Source: Paenibacillus hunanensis
GTDB lineage: Bacteria; Bacillota; Bacilli; Paenibacillales; Paenibacillaceae
Length of the DNA stretch: 64,000 nt
Assembly (NCBI RefSeq): GCF_014645615.1
Contig: NZ_BMMB01000004.1
Coordinates: 434,001-498,000, forward strand
Reading direction: 5' to 3'
Shown here piece by piece: positions 10,261-18,286 of the stretch. The notes under the pieces are model-generated. The model had not been told where the DNA came from. It did not search any database and saw only the letters and a program-made list of their open reading frames with translations. Each line of letters starts with the position of its first letter. The stretch's first letter is position 1. Position numbers and translations under genes: made by a program.

Positions 10261-11397
10261 TTGGAATTGAATGATCTAGTCATCTTTCGCCATGTCGCTC
10301 GGCTTGGTTCGATGTCTGCTGCTGCTCATGCACTGGGCTACGTGCAGTCTAATATTACGACACGAGTGCGCAGGCTGGAGCAGGAGCTACATACGGAACT
10401 ATTTATACGTACACCACGTGGTGTGCAGCTATTGCCGGCGGGTGAGCGGTTATTGGTGTATGCTGATCGCATGGTAGACCTGATGGAGCAGGCACAGGCA
10501 GAATTTCGATCCGTTACTGCGGCAAAAACGATTGCGCCGCTTCGAATTGGAGCCACCTTTACGATTACATCGGGCTATTTAACTGAAGCGATTATTAATG
10601 GAGAATTGGCGCTAGAGGTATACACACGTTCCTCGCGGGAGTTAATTGTTATGTTGCTCGCTGGTGAATTAGATGGAATTTTATTAAATCGTGCGTGGCA
10701 GGATCAACCGGAGCAAGCGATTTGCCAGTTTATGATACAGGAAAATATAGGCTGGACGATGCCGATAGCTTCTTTTGCCAAGCGTTCAGTGACGGCAGCA
10801 GAGAAGAAAAGTTTACCCGAACAGCTACTTGATTATCCTGTACTGGTTATGCGGGATACGGATTGTCCGTATCATCAGGCTACACTCGACTATATTGATC
10901 GTTATCCTGAATATGTATGGAATATTCGTCATGTCGATTCTCTGGATACGCTGCTGACATTGATCCGTCATGGTCAGGGTGTCGCTATTTTGCCCCAACG
11001 TATCGCACAGCAAGCCGATCAGACGACTTATATGAGCTGGCAGCCGCTTTTACTGGCTGGTAAGCAGCCTGTTCATGTACAGATTGCTTATTATGAGTGT
11101 AAACGTAATGATAATGACATAGAGGCTACAGCAGAGGTAGGTACTAATGCAGTCACAGCGAATAACCGGAACGATTGCGATCACACATCGACGAAATCAA
11201 AATCAAATACGTCTGAGAACCAGGTAGCCAGTGCAATTGCAGATCAACTGCTACAGAGCAACATCACAACTACAAAGTGTACACCAGATGCTATGAAAAT
11301 CGAACCGATTCAAGCAGTCACCAATGAGAGCGGTATCCATGTGTTGAAAAAGCTACTGCTTCATGTGAGCAGCGATATTGAAAAGCAGCATAAGTAG
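10261..11397 (+). CDS. LysR-family transcriptional regulator with a polar insertion
   Basis: This 378-residue protein starts at TTG 10261 behind GGAAGGAGC. Residues 1-60 are a typical LysR winged helix (GSMSAAAHALGYVQSNITTRV, then LEQELHTELFIRTPRGVQL). Residues 92-280 form the periplasmic-binding-protein-like effector domain. LysR proteins usually end near 290-300 residues. Here residues 281-350 are an Asn/Thr/Ser/Glu-rich segment without predicted fold, and the expected C-terminal helix (VLKKLLLHVSSDIEK) comes only afterwards. The insertion therefore lies between the last strand and the last helix. Codon use inside it is not obviously foreign. The divergent DUF4865 gene is the likely target. 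Confidence 0.88.
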   Translation: MELNDLVIFRHVARLGSMSAAAHALGYVQSNITTRVRRLEQELHTELFIRTPRGVQLLPAGERLLVYADRMVDLMEQAQAEFRSVTAAKTIAPLRIGATFTITSGYLTEAIINGELALEVYTRSSRELIVMLLAGELDGILLNRAWQDQPEQAICQFMIQENIGWTMPIASFAKRSVTAAEKKSLPEQLLDYPVLVMRDTDCPYHQATLDYIDRYPEYVWNIRHVDSLDTLLTLIRHGQGVAILPQRIAQQADQTTYMSWQPLLLAGKQPVHVQIAYYECKRNDNDIEATAEVGTNAVTANNRNDCDHTSTKSKSNTSENQVASAIADQLLQSNITTTKCTPDAMKIEPIQAVTNESGIHVLKKLLLHVSSDIEKQHK

Positions 11398-11497
11398 AAA
11401 GGTTGTTAGACATAGAAAAAATAGGAATGCTAGAAGTATATAGAACACAAAAATAGAAGACTCCTAAAAATCACTACAGTTCCATGAGCACTAAACT

Positions 11498-11538
11498 CTC
11501 TAAATGCTCTAAATGCTCTAAATGCTCTAAATGCTCTA
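11498..11538. repeat. 9-bp tandem repeat (CTCTAAATG x4 plus CTCTA)
   Basis: Four exact copies of CTCTAAATG follow the LysR gene. A short frame across them would encode Ser-Lys-Cys repeats, but it has no ribosome binding site and no similarity I recognise, so it is listed only as a repeat. Confidence 0.85.
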
Positions 11539-11600
11539 TTACCCTTCTACTTATTTCTGCACAAATAACGCTAATCCAACCTAAAACCCCTTCAAATCAA

Positions 11601-11682
11601 AAAGCCTTCACCAGAGAGCATGGAATGCGACATATCATGATGTCAGTCTTATTCCATAGCATCCTCTGTGAAGGCTATTTTC
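11601..11682. terminator. Bidirectional terminator between convergent genes
   Basis: AGCCTTCA (11603-11610) pairs with TGAAGGCT (11669-11676). CAGAG/CTCTG, GGAAT/ATTCC and GACAT/ATGTC continue the stem inward, making one long imperfect hairpin. AAA precedes it and ATTTT follows. It separates the LysR gene from the pseudouridine synthase gene. Confidence 0.75.
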
Positions 11683-11735
11683 ATTTCATTCTATTAAATA
11701 TTAAATACTAAAATCAGCATTATATTCCGATCAGC

Positions 11736-12917
11736 TTAATCCAGCTCATATTCCAATCGCTTTGCAAGCTGATCATAAAGCGCTTCTGACCACTGTGTCC
11801 ACGGCTTGGTGCGTGGTGGAAGTGAGATAATACTCACCAGCTCATCTTTAACCGGATGCGGAGCGGAGGCTAGCACGGACCATAGGGCAAGCTGCTCGCC
11901 AGGGCGATTCAGACCACTACCATAACGCTGGTCACCAAATAGTGGATGTCCAGCATGTGCCATCTGCACACGAATCTGGTGTGAGCGTCCAGTATGCAGC
12001 TTGATGAGTACGAGTGACAGATTGGCTTGTTGATCTGTAGCCAGCACCTCGTAATCCAGCACTGCATCTTTGCCGCCTGCTGTTCCGGGAGCTACCACCG
12101 TAGAGGTGTTTGTACGCGAATTTTTTAGCAGGGTATCCTTGAGTGTTGCCTGTGAACGAGCAGGGATACCTCGCAATACAGCCACGTATCGTTTGCCAAG
12201 CTTACCGCTACGCACGGAGTCCGATAGGCGTGAAGCCCCTTTGGACGTTTTGGCAAACAGCATCGCACCACCTACCGGACGATCCAGACGATGCACCAGA
12301 CCGAGGAATACATTACCTTCCTTCTGGTGGCGCTGCTTCAAGTCCTGCTTGATCAGAGTCAGCATATCCGCATCTCCAGTGTCATCTGCCTGCGAAGGGA
12401 CGTTCACTGGCTTTACCACACCAATCACATGATTGTCCTCATATAGCACGGGAACGATTATATTGGCTACTGTATGAGTCGATGACGAATAAGAATCCAT
12501 GATATCAAGATCAGTAGGCTCTGTTTCATGCTGCGGCTGTGTTGCTGCGCTAGAAGCTCTGAGCTTTTTATCTCCACCTGCTCGCTTCGTCATCTGCTGA
12601 CGATTGGAACGACCGTGTGCTGCTGTAGCATTAGAATCGGTTGATCGAGCAGCAGGCTGATTTCCTTTGCGTGTCTTCGGCCGCGAAGAACGCTGTTCCT
12701 GACCATTGCCAGAGCGAGTTCCAGACTGTTGATCACTATGCCTTACAGGCTTGGTGGATCGACCGCCTTGCATACGATCGTCTGTCGACTGCTTGCTACG
12801 AGAGCGAGCAGTCGAGCTGGTTGAATTACTGTTTCGCGAGCTACTGCCATGATTGCTCCGGCGCTTGCCTTTGCTGCCGGCAGCTTCCCGTCCGGAGCGG
12901 GAAGAACGGGAATTCAT
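11736..12917 (-). CDS. RluA/RluD-family pseudouridine synthase with disordered N-terminus
   Basis: This 393-residue protein falls in two parts. Residues 1-150 are Ser/Arg/Gln/Asn-rich and basic, with no fold. Residues 153-390 are a complete RluA-type synthase with VIGVVKPVNVPSQ, the catalytic motif GLVHRLDRPVGGAM (Asp212) and KLHTGRSHQIRVQMAHAGHPLFGDQRYG. It isomerises uridine in rRNA or tRNA; the target site is unknown. Its start is six bases from the stop of the upstream methyltransferase gene, with AAGGAAG inside that junction, so the pair is coupled. An inner start near residue 140 would give a normal-length enzyme. The basic extension could bind RNA. Confidence 0.9.
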   Translation of the reverse strand: MNSRSSRSGREAAGSKGKRRSNHGSSSRNSNSTSSTARSRSKQSTDDRMQGGRSTKPVRHSDQQSGTRSGNGQEQRSSRPKTRKGNQPAARSTDSNATAAHGRSNRQQMTKRAGGDKKLRASSAATQPQHETEPTDLDIMDSYSSSTHTVANIIVPVLYEDNHVIGVVKPVNVPSQADDTGDADMLTLIKQDLKQRHQKEGNVFLGLVHRLDRPVGGAMLFAKTSKGASRLSDSVRSGKLGKRYVAVLRGIPARSQATLKDTLLKNSRTNTSTVVAPGTAGGKDAVLDYEVLATDQQANLSLVLIKLHTGRSHQIRVQMAHAGHPLFGDQRYGSGLNRPGEQLALWSVLASAPHPVKDELVSIISLPPRTKPWTQWSEALYDQLAKRLEYELD

Positions 12918-12923
12918 TCTTCC

Positions 12924-13787
12924 TTAGCTCTCCCAGCGTCCAAGAATACCGCATGGCAGCACCATACCGGAATTAGTGATTGGCAGACCAATCTCGCCGG
13001 AAGAGATCGTACCACCGAAGCGTTGCTTGAGCGTCATATTCAAAATATTGGACAGCACGGTTGGTGCAAGCCCGGTTGTGTAGGAATTAATCAGCATGAA
13101 TAGCGGTTGATCGGACATGATCGACATGCACGATTCAAGGAACGGATACAGACTTTGCTCCAGCTTCCACATTTCGCCGCCTGGGCCACGTCCATAAGAT
13201 GGAGGGTCCATAATGATCGCATCGTATTTGTTACCACGACGCTGTTCACGCTGTACAAATTTGAATACATCGTCCGTAATAAAACGAACTGGACGATCGC
13301 CAATACCGGACAGTTGATGATTTTCTTTTGCCCACTGCACCATACCTTTAGCAGCGTCGACATGAACGACTTCAGCGCCAGCCGACGAAGCTGCTACCGT
13401 AGCGCCACCAGTGTAAGCAAACAGATTCAGTACCGAGATTGGACGGTTTGCCTGCGCGATTTTGTTCATCATCCATGCCCAGTTCGCCGCCTGCTCAGGG
13501 AATAGGCCGGTATGCTTGAAGTTGGTTGGCTTGATGTGGAATTTCAGCTTCTGGAAGCCCAGCTCCCAGCGCTCAGGGATTTTACGTTTCCATTCCCATT
13601 CGCCACCACCCGAAGAGCTGCGATGATAGTGTCCGTGCACCTGACTCCAACGTGGGTCATTGCCTGTTTTAGGCCAGATAATCTGTGGGTCTGGACGACG
13701 CAGCAAAATGTCGCCCCAGCGCTCCAGACGCTCGCCGTCGCCTGTATCGATTAATTCATAGTCTTTCCATTGATCTGCAATATACAT
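12924..13787 (-). CDS. Class I SAM-dependent methyltransferase (RlmI-like, probable rRNA methylase)
   Basis: This is a 287-residue Rossmann-fold methyltransferase. Motif I is VLNLFAYTGGATVAASSAGA, the acidic residue of motif II is in VVHVDAAKG, and motif IV is IIMDPPSYGRGPGGE. The DPPSY motif and the FAYTGG loop match the RlmI/RlmL group that methylates 23S rRNA bases, but the PUA domain of RlmI is absent. It begins at ATG 13787 after AAGGATGG. It is transcribed with the pseudouridine synthase downstream, which favours an RNA substrate. The target base is unknown. Confidence 0.85.
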   Translation of the reverse strand: MYIADQWKDYELIDTGDGERLERWGDILLRRPDPQIIWPKTGNDPRWSQVHGHYHRSSSGGGEWEWKRKIPERWELGFQKLKFHIKPTNFKHTGLFPEQAANWAWMMNKIAQANRPISVLNLFAYTGGATVAASSAGAEVVHVDAAKGMVQWAKENHQLSGIGDRPVRFITDDVFKFVQREQRRGNKYDAIIMDPPSYGRGPGGEMWKLEQSLYPFLESCMSIMSDQPLFMLINSYTTGLAPTVLSNILNMTLKQRFGGTISSGEIGLPITNSGMVLPCGILGRWES

Positions 13788-14153
13788 TGTCTAACCATCC
13801 TTATATTTAATTTTCACCGATTTACCGTTTGGATCACTCATCTACATATACGTAATATACGTAAAATCAGGGATATGTGCAGCCCGAGGCTATCTATGCT
13901 CCGTTATGGTTCACCGCATTCCATTGTACAACAACCGCATGTTCGGCGCCATACGAACCGCTCAAATCATGATGGAAACCTGCATATTTGTCCATCTATA
14001 ACTGGAAAATAACCTGGTAGAGGGGTATACTTGAATTACGCATTTATGCAATGGTTATGGAAATTGTATGCAAAGGATCACCTCACCTATCGGTCACATG
14101 TACAGATCAGCATGAACATAAGTAGACTTTACTGAGATTCAGGAGGGAAGCAT
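13788..14153. other. Divergent intergenic region
   Basis: It separates the methyltransferase gene (minus) from the small membrane protein gene (plus). A doubled TATACGTAA-like motif lies near 13845-13865. I see no gene, hairpin or convincing promoter in it. Confidence 0.5.
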
Positions 14154-14564
14154 ATGCCTGGAGAAAGGTCGACATTAACATCATTGTTGCTTGTCGTTGG
14201 CGTGATTGTAGCTTTAGTAGTGATTTATCAATTCGTACCGGATACACTCAAAATTTTATCGGGACTTAGCTGGTTTTTCGCGCCAGCAGGTATCGGTTAT
14301 GTATTATGGCATGGAGAGAAGCAAAAGCAGAAGCGTTGGCTGGAGCGCCAGCTTGTTCGTGTAGCAGCAGGTAATCAGAATCGACTTACACCAAAGGAAG
14401 TATCGATGATGACCACCATGACAATGTTTCAAGCAGGACGATTACTGGAGGATATGCAGCGCCGTGGATTAGTGCGTCTCGTGATGACGGAATACGGAGA
14501 ATATGTATATGAGTTCTGGCAATTGCCACCCTATGGCTCGGGTATGGCTTCGCGCTCCTTCTAA
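14154..14564 (+). CDS. Small membrane protein with cytoplasmic winged-helix-like domain
   Basis: This 136-residue protein starts at ATG 14154 behind AGGAGGGAAG. Residues 9-28 and about 36-53 are hydrophobic membrane segments. A basic helix (KQKQKRWLERQLVR) and then about 60 residues resembling a winged helix follow: RLTPKEVSMMTTMTMFQAGR, LLEDMQRRGLVRL and a closing YVYEFWQL. I do not recognise a named family. A membrane-tethered DNA- or protein-binding role is possible but unproven. It is probably transcribed alone, since a terminator follows at 14619. Confidence 0.7.
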   Translation: MPGERSTLTSLLLVVGVIVALVVIYQFVPDTLKILSGLSWFFAPAGIGYVLWHGEKQKQKRWLERQLVRVAAGNQNRLTPKEVSMMTTMTMFQAGRLLEDMQRRGLVRLVMTEYGEYVYEFWQLPPYGSGMASRSF

Positions 14565-14618
14565 TTGAGAATGGGATCATCCTCTATAGAAGCTATGGAT
14601 AACGAATCGGACAATAAT

Positions 14619-14663
14619 GGATAGAAATGGACTGCAATAGGCAGACGTTTCTATCCTTTTTTT
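14619..14663 (+). terminator. Intrinsic terminator
   Basis: GGATAGAAA (14619-14627) pairs with TTTCTATCC (14648-14656), followed by seven T residues. It ends the unit of the preceding small membrane protein. Confidence 0.8.
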
Positions 14664-14795
14664 ATATGCAGATTGACTATGTTGAAATGCTCCAATCCCT
14701 TGTACTGCCTGGGCTAATCGTATTGGGGGAGCCAGTGCAACATCGCTGTCTAGTACGCATCCCTGATCGAATAAATAAAAAATTCAAATAAAATG

Positions 14796-14825
14796 TTGAC
14801 AATGATAATCATTATCAATTATGAT
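14796..14825 (+). promoter_or_regulatory. Sigma-A promoter overlapped by a Fur box
   Basis: TTGACA (14796-14801) and TATGAT (14820-14825) are 18 bases apart. The segment GACAATGATAATCATTATC (14798-14816) matches the 19-bp Fur consensus GATAATGATAATCATTATC at 18 positions. The box covers the -35 and spacer, the classic position for iron-dependent repression. Known Fur logic predicts that the flavodoxin gene is expressed when iron is scarce. Confidence 0.93.
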
Positions 14826-14873
14826 GTTCACAGAGAAACCGACGAGAGAAAGAAAGCACACAGGAGGATCGCT

Positions 14874-15326
14874 ATGCCGAAATTTTTAGTAGTGTTCGCC
14901 AGCCTGACCGGGAATACCGAAGAGATGGCCGACCTGATCGTAGAGGGCATTCAATCTGCTGGCGCAGAGGTGGATGTGAAGCAATCGATGGATGTGGATG
15001 CCGATGTTTTGCTAGCGTATGACGCATTCATTCTGGGAGCTTATACGTGGGGTGACGGCGAGCTGCCAGACGAATTCCTTGATTTTTATGAGGATATGGA
15101 CGAGCTTGATCTAGCAGGCAAAAAGGCAGCTGTATTTGGAAGCGGCGATACTGCTTATGATCAGTTCGCAGCAGCGGTTGACCTGCTGGCGGATAAGCTC
15201 AAGGAGCGCGGTGCCGAGCTGGTACAGGAAAGCCTCAAAATTGAGCTTAATCCTTCGACAGAAGATAAGGATGTCTGCCGTAACTTCGGTAAACATTTCG
15301 CTGGCGCTGTCATTAGCGTCGTATAA
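14874..15326 (+). CDS. Flavodoxin, iron-regulated
   Basis: This 150-residue short-chain flavodoxin carries FMN and replaces ferredoxin as a low-potential electron carrier under iron limitation. The phosphate-binding loop is VFASLTGNTEEMADLI at the N-terminus. The aromatic isoalloxazine loop is GAYTWGDGELPDEF, and a FGSGDTAYDQF segment follows. The start is ATG 14874, preceded by AGGAGGATC. A longer in-frame extension to 14793 would run through the promoter and Fur box and is rejected. The next gene begins 42 bp downstream and is probably co-transcribed. Confidence 0.95.
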   Translation: MPKFLVVFASLTGNTEEMADLIVEGIQSAGAEVDVKQSMDVDADVLLAYDAFILGAYTWGDGELPDEFLDFYEDMDELDLAGKKAAVFGSGDTAYDQFAAAVDLLADKLKERGAELVQESLKIELNPSTEDKDVCRNFGKHFAGAVISVV

Positions 15327-15368
15327 CGAGTCTTATAACGAATAGCAGCAGGTAAAGTCCGGAAGCAG

Positions 15369-16151
15369 GTGAATGAAGAAGTGAGTACATCGATAACAGC
15401 CCAGGAGCCATTTGTGCTTCATGATTATAACCTGGAGGATTGGCTACGTCAGACCTATGGTGAACAGCCATCCAGAGCCACAGCAACCAGACAGCTCACC
15501 TGGAAGCAACGTGTATTATATGCAGCCGGTCATGCGATCAATGCGTATTACACGCTCTCACCGGAGTTACGCGAGGTAAGTAATATCGCAAAGCTGGTGG
15601 ATCTGCGCTGGCCCAGACGTCCAGTCGGCTTCGATAGTGAAGCTCACTACTGGCACACGAAGGATGCGGTAGTTGCGAATCTGACAGCACTACTACAAGA
15701 TAATCAACCAGCCGCTTATCCGGTGATGTTATATGAACAGCAGCAGGTTGTTGTGCCTGAACTGCGTACAGAGCTGTCGCTTATTTTCCAGATGATGTGG
15801 CAAGCATCCTGGACAACAGCGCAACCGGGCGATGAACCATCCGGACACAAGAGCCTGATTGTCCAGAAGTTTTTCTGGGAGCGTGAGCCCCATTTGGAAG
15901 AAGCGTTTATTCATCTGAGTAATGTGTTTTGCCGGACTGCCTTTGGCTGTGTGCCGGAGCGAATCGATATGTTTTACCTATCAGATGGAACGGTGCAGCG
16001 TCATGTTCCTCATATGAAGGATGTGGCAGCATCGATCGATTATCTGGATTTGCTTCGGCATGCCGTCCCAGGCGGAAATCGTCTCTGTGCTTGTTGTAGA
16101 GCGAACGCTGGTACGGCAGTAGCCCTTGCTCCAAGCTGGAGCCTTAGTTAG
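15369..16151 (+). CDS. Uncharacterised protein downstream of the Fur-regulated flavodoxin
   Basis: This 260-residue soluble protein belongs to no family I recognise. Seen directly: no signal peptide or membrane segment, many Trp and His, a WPRRPVGFDSEAHYWHTKD segment near residues 80-97, and CACCR near the C-terminus. That Cys cluster (Cys239, Cys241 and Cys242) could bind metal. GTG 15369 has only a weak GGAAGCAG site, and GTG 15381 is an alternative. The last 20 residues are compositionally unlike the rest, so an old frameshift near the end cannot be excluded. Its place 42 bp after a Fur-controlled flavodoxin suggests a role under iron limitation. This is inference. Confidence 0.6.
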   Translation: MNEEVSTSITAQEPFVLHDYNLEDWLRQTYGEQPSRATATRQLTWKQRVLYAAGHAINAYYTLSPELREVSNIAKLVDLRWPRRPVGFDSEAHYWHTKDAVVANLTALLQDNQPAAYPVMLYEQQQVVVPELRTELSLIFQMMWQASWTTAQPGDEPSGHKSLIVQKFFWEREPHLEEAFIHLSNVFCRTAFGCVPERIDMFYLSDGTVQRHVPHMKDVAASIDYLDLLRHAVPGGNRLCACCRANAGTAVALAPSWSLS

Positions 16152-16309
16152 GTGAAAGAGGACGGTATCAAAATCCCCCATCATTTTGATGCTAGCGCCT
16201 TTTCACATAGATGGACCACATGAACGAACATACGGCCTTCTCCTTTGCAGGAGATCAGGACTGTTGAACCGTCTGTCCCAGTCATGTACAGAATGTTCAG
16301 CAGTTCTGC

Positions 16310-16367
16310 AAAAAAGCGTTTATCCTACGGCGGACCGGACCTCCACCAATAGGATAAACGCTTTTTT
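16310..16367. terminator. Strong bidirectional intrinsic terminator
   Basis: AAAAAAGCGTTTATCCTA (16310-16327) and TAGGATAAACGCTTTTTT (16350-16367) are perfect 18-bp arms. It serves the plus-strand flavodoxin unit and the convergent GNAT gene. No gene was seen elsewhere in 16152-16489. Confidence 0.93.
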
Positions 16368-16489
16368 CGTTAGGTTGTTATACATGTTATGCAGGTTGGT
16401 CATGGATGGCTAACATCATATTCTCTGTTAACCGTCCGAGACCATATTCCCCTTCAGTTTCATTCCATTCATTTTAACTTCATGTCATT

Positions 16490-17341
16490 TCAAGTCTGTG
16501 GTAACTCATATTCATAATAATCCTGTATATCCTGCTGGACGAAGCCACAGGATTCATAGAGATGTAAGGCTCGCGGATTCGTCGCAGAGACATCGAGCCA
16601 TACGTGATTGCCTCGTGCATGCTCCTGTAATGCCACCTGTCGCAGCGCACTACGTCCAATCCCATGTCCACGCAGTGCTGGATCCACAGCAAAGCCGTAG
16701 ATCCAGCTATGCTCATCCTGACGATCAATTTCAATCTTGCCTACGGCTAATCCACTATGTTCAATGACGAGCATGATTTTGGTAAGCGAACGAGATGGGC
16801 TGGCCAGTGCAGCAATAGTAGAAAATTCCGAAATACCAAATGCGTCCGCATCCAGGCGTGCCCACAGATCGGTATCCTCTTCCCGAAAGCGTCGTAGCTG
16901 GGCAATCTCTTTGCCTTCGAACTGTCCTAGTAAGGAATGCTCTCCATGCTCCAGCTTCATCGAATATTCCGTGCTATCGAGTCTGGCATGGTGGCTTTGC
17001 ACCCATTGCTGCCCTGCGATAGAGTTGTGCGGTGTATTGAATAAAACGCGATTCATCCGTGTGATCGCCTCGCTCCCTATGGCTTGCTGCCATAGCCTGG
17101 AAAAGTGGCCCTGACGTCGATACTCTGGATGCGTCATACCGCATACTTCTATTTTTCTACCGAACCCGTACAAAGCTAGAAAAGATACGAGCTTACCCTC
17201 CTCATAGCTAAAAAAATCCTCCTGCATACCTGGTGAACGATGCTTTAGCATATCCCAATTCAGCTTGAGGGTAATGCCGTCATGCTGTTCACATGTATGC
17301 TGAAGCTCTAAAATATCGGATAACTGACTCAGTTTTAACAT
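16490..17341 (-). CDS. GNAT-family N-acetyltransferase (tandem GNAT fold)
   Basis: The protein is 283 residues from ATG 17341, which has AGAGGTT in front. An upstream in-frame extension to 17494 contains the 19-bp direct repeats and is rejected. Two acetyl-CoA folds are visible. The N-terminal one has GMTHPEYRRQGHFSRLWQQA. The C-terminal one has FAVDPALRGHGIGRSALRQV, the Q/R-x-x-G-x-G pyrophosphate-binding loop, and ends NPRALHLYESCGFVQQDIQD. The second repeat is the better preserved and likely catalytic. The acceptor amine cannot be predicted. It is transcribed alone and convergent to the flavodoxin unit. Confidence 0.9.
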   Translation of the reverse strand: MLKLSQLSDILELQHTCEQHDGITLKLNWDMLKHRSPGMQEDFFSYEEGKLVSFLALYGFGRKIEVCGMTHPEYRRQGHFSRLWQQAIGSEAITRMNRVLFNTPHNSIAGQQWVQSHHARLDSTEYSMKLEHGEHSLLGQFEGKEIAQLRRFREEDTDLWARLDADAFGISEFSTIAALASPSRSLTKIMLVIEHSGLAVGKIEIDRQDEHSWIYGFAVDPALRGHGIGRSALRQVALQEHARGNHVWLDVSATNPRALHLYESCGFVQQDIQDYYEYELPQT

Positions 17342-17361
17342 GGGGATAACCTCTTTTCTAA

Positions 17362-17399
17362 ATATAAAAGGATGGAGGCGATATAAAAGGATGGAAGCG
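17362..17399. repeat. Two tandem 19-bp repeats upstream of the GNAT gene
   Basis: ATATAAAAGGATGGAGGCG (17362-17380) is followed directly by ATATAAAAGGATGGAAGCG (17381-17399), one mismatch. They lie 20-60 bp before the GNAT start codon on its upstream side and could be a repeated protein-binding site or a simple duplication. Confidence 0.85.
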
Positions 17400-17590
17400 C
17401 ATGGAATATGGAATATACAGTTCAGATGATCCTGTACACCTATATCATGCAAGTAAGCGCAGGCACATATAGGGTCTGCTGCATCGCCTGTCAAATCGTC
17501 ATAGCATATAACATAGAGGTATACCCTGGTGTCTCTCTATCTTATCACCGTTAGATATTTTTTCAAAATAATACCAGAGCTCAGTGTATA

Positions 17591-17629
17591 CGCAAAAATC
17601 CGCAGCCCCTAATCGGAACCACGGATTTT
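17591..17629 (-). terminator. Terminator overlapping the modB 3' end
   Basis: Read on the minus strand, AAAATCCG (17629-17622) pairs with CGGATTTT (17602-17595), followed by a T run and GCG. The modB stop codon (17611-17609) lies in the loop. Confidence 0.6.
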
Positions 17630-18286
17630 ACTTGTTGCTAGTAGCAATATAAATGATATTAATATCGTAATGATCGTCATGCTCCATGCGAGCTGCATAT
17701 TTCCTGCATCTACCGCAAAATAGATCGCTGTAGGTAGCGTTTGCGTTTTGCCCGGGATGTTACCAGCAACCATCAGCGTAGCACCAAATTCACCAAGCGC
17801 ACGCGCAAAGCCAAGCACAAATCCCGTGACAAGTGAACGCCACGCCAGTGGCAATACCATAAACCATAACACCTGTAGCTCATTGGCACCCTGCGAGCGA
17901 GCCGATTCCAGCACCTCGCGATTCACAAGAGCGAAGCCTGTCTTGAGCGCTTGATATACCAGTGGAAAAGCAACAACGACCGCTGCAATCACCGCTCCTG
18001 TAACGCTAAATACAATCGGCTGATGAGTGAGCCATTCCGCAGCCTGACCGATCCAGCTTCGTCTACCGAGAATCGTAAGCAGGATCAAGCCGACAACAGA
18101 AGGAGGCAGCACGAGCGGTAGCATGAACAGTGTTTCTACAATAATTTGACCCGGAAAATGCACACGATTCATCCATAGTGCTGCCAACGTAGCGAGTATA
18201 AATACAATCACGCTGGATAGACAGGCAATCTGAAGCGAGAGGGTGACGGGAAACCCAACGGCTTCCCATGACCAGACCATACTCAT
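17609..18286 (-). CDS. modB: Molybdate ABC transporter permease
   Basis: This 225-residue inner-membrane permease has five to six membrane segments. The EAA-type cytoplasmic loop that contacts the ATPase reads LESARSQGANELQVLWFMVLP. It is followed by ALGEFGATLMVAGNIPGKTQ, a hallmark of ModB/CysT permeases. Its ATG overlaps the modA stop by four bases (18283-18286), so translation is coupled. No modC ATPase gene follows; a terminator closes the unit. I recall that Bacillus subtilis modA-modB also lacks an adjacent modC, so a shared ATPase is likely. Confidence 0.93.
   Translation of the reverse strand: MSMVWSWEAVGFPVTLSLQIACLSSVIVFILATLAALWMNRVHFPGQIIVETLFMLPLVLPPSVVGLILLTILGRRSWIGQAAEWLTHQPIVFSVTGAVIAAVVVAFPLVYQALKTGFALVNREVLESARSQGANELQVLWFMVLPLAWRSLVTGFVLGFARALGEFGATLMVAGNIPGKTQTLPTAIYFAVDAGNMQLAWSMTIITILISFILLLATSKIRGSD

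Noticed and set aside
11484..11711. 75-codon frame with Ser-Lys-Cys repeats
   Set aside because: The repeats come from the 9-bp tandem array, and the frame crosses the bidirectional terminator and has no ribosome binding site.
14793..14873. In-frame upstream extension of flavodoxin
   Set aside because: It would translate the promoter and Fur box; AGGAGG and the conserved MPKFLVVFASLTGNT start at 14874.
15981..16184. Frames opposite the unknown protein 3' end as an alternative gene
   Set aside because: No start signals, and the plus-strand frame is co-directional with flavodoxin; kept only as a caution about a possible frameshift.
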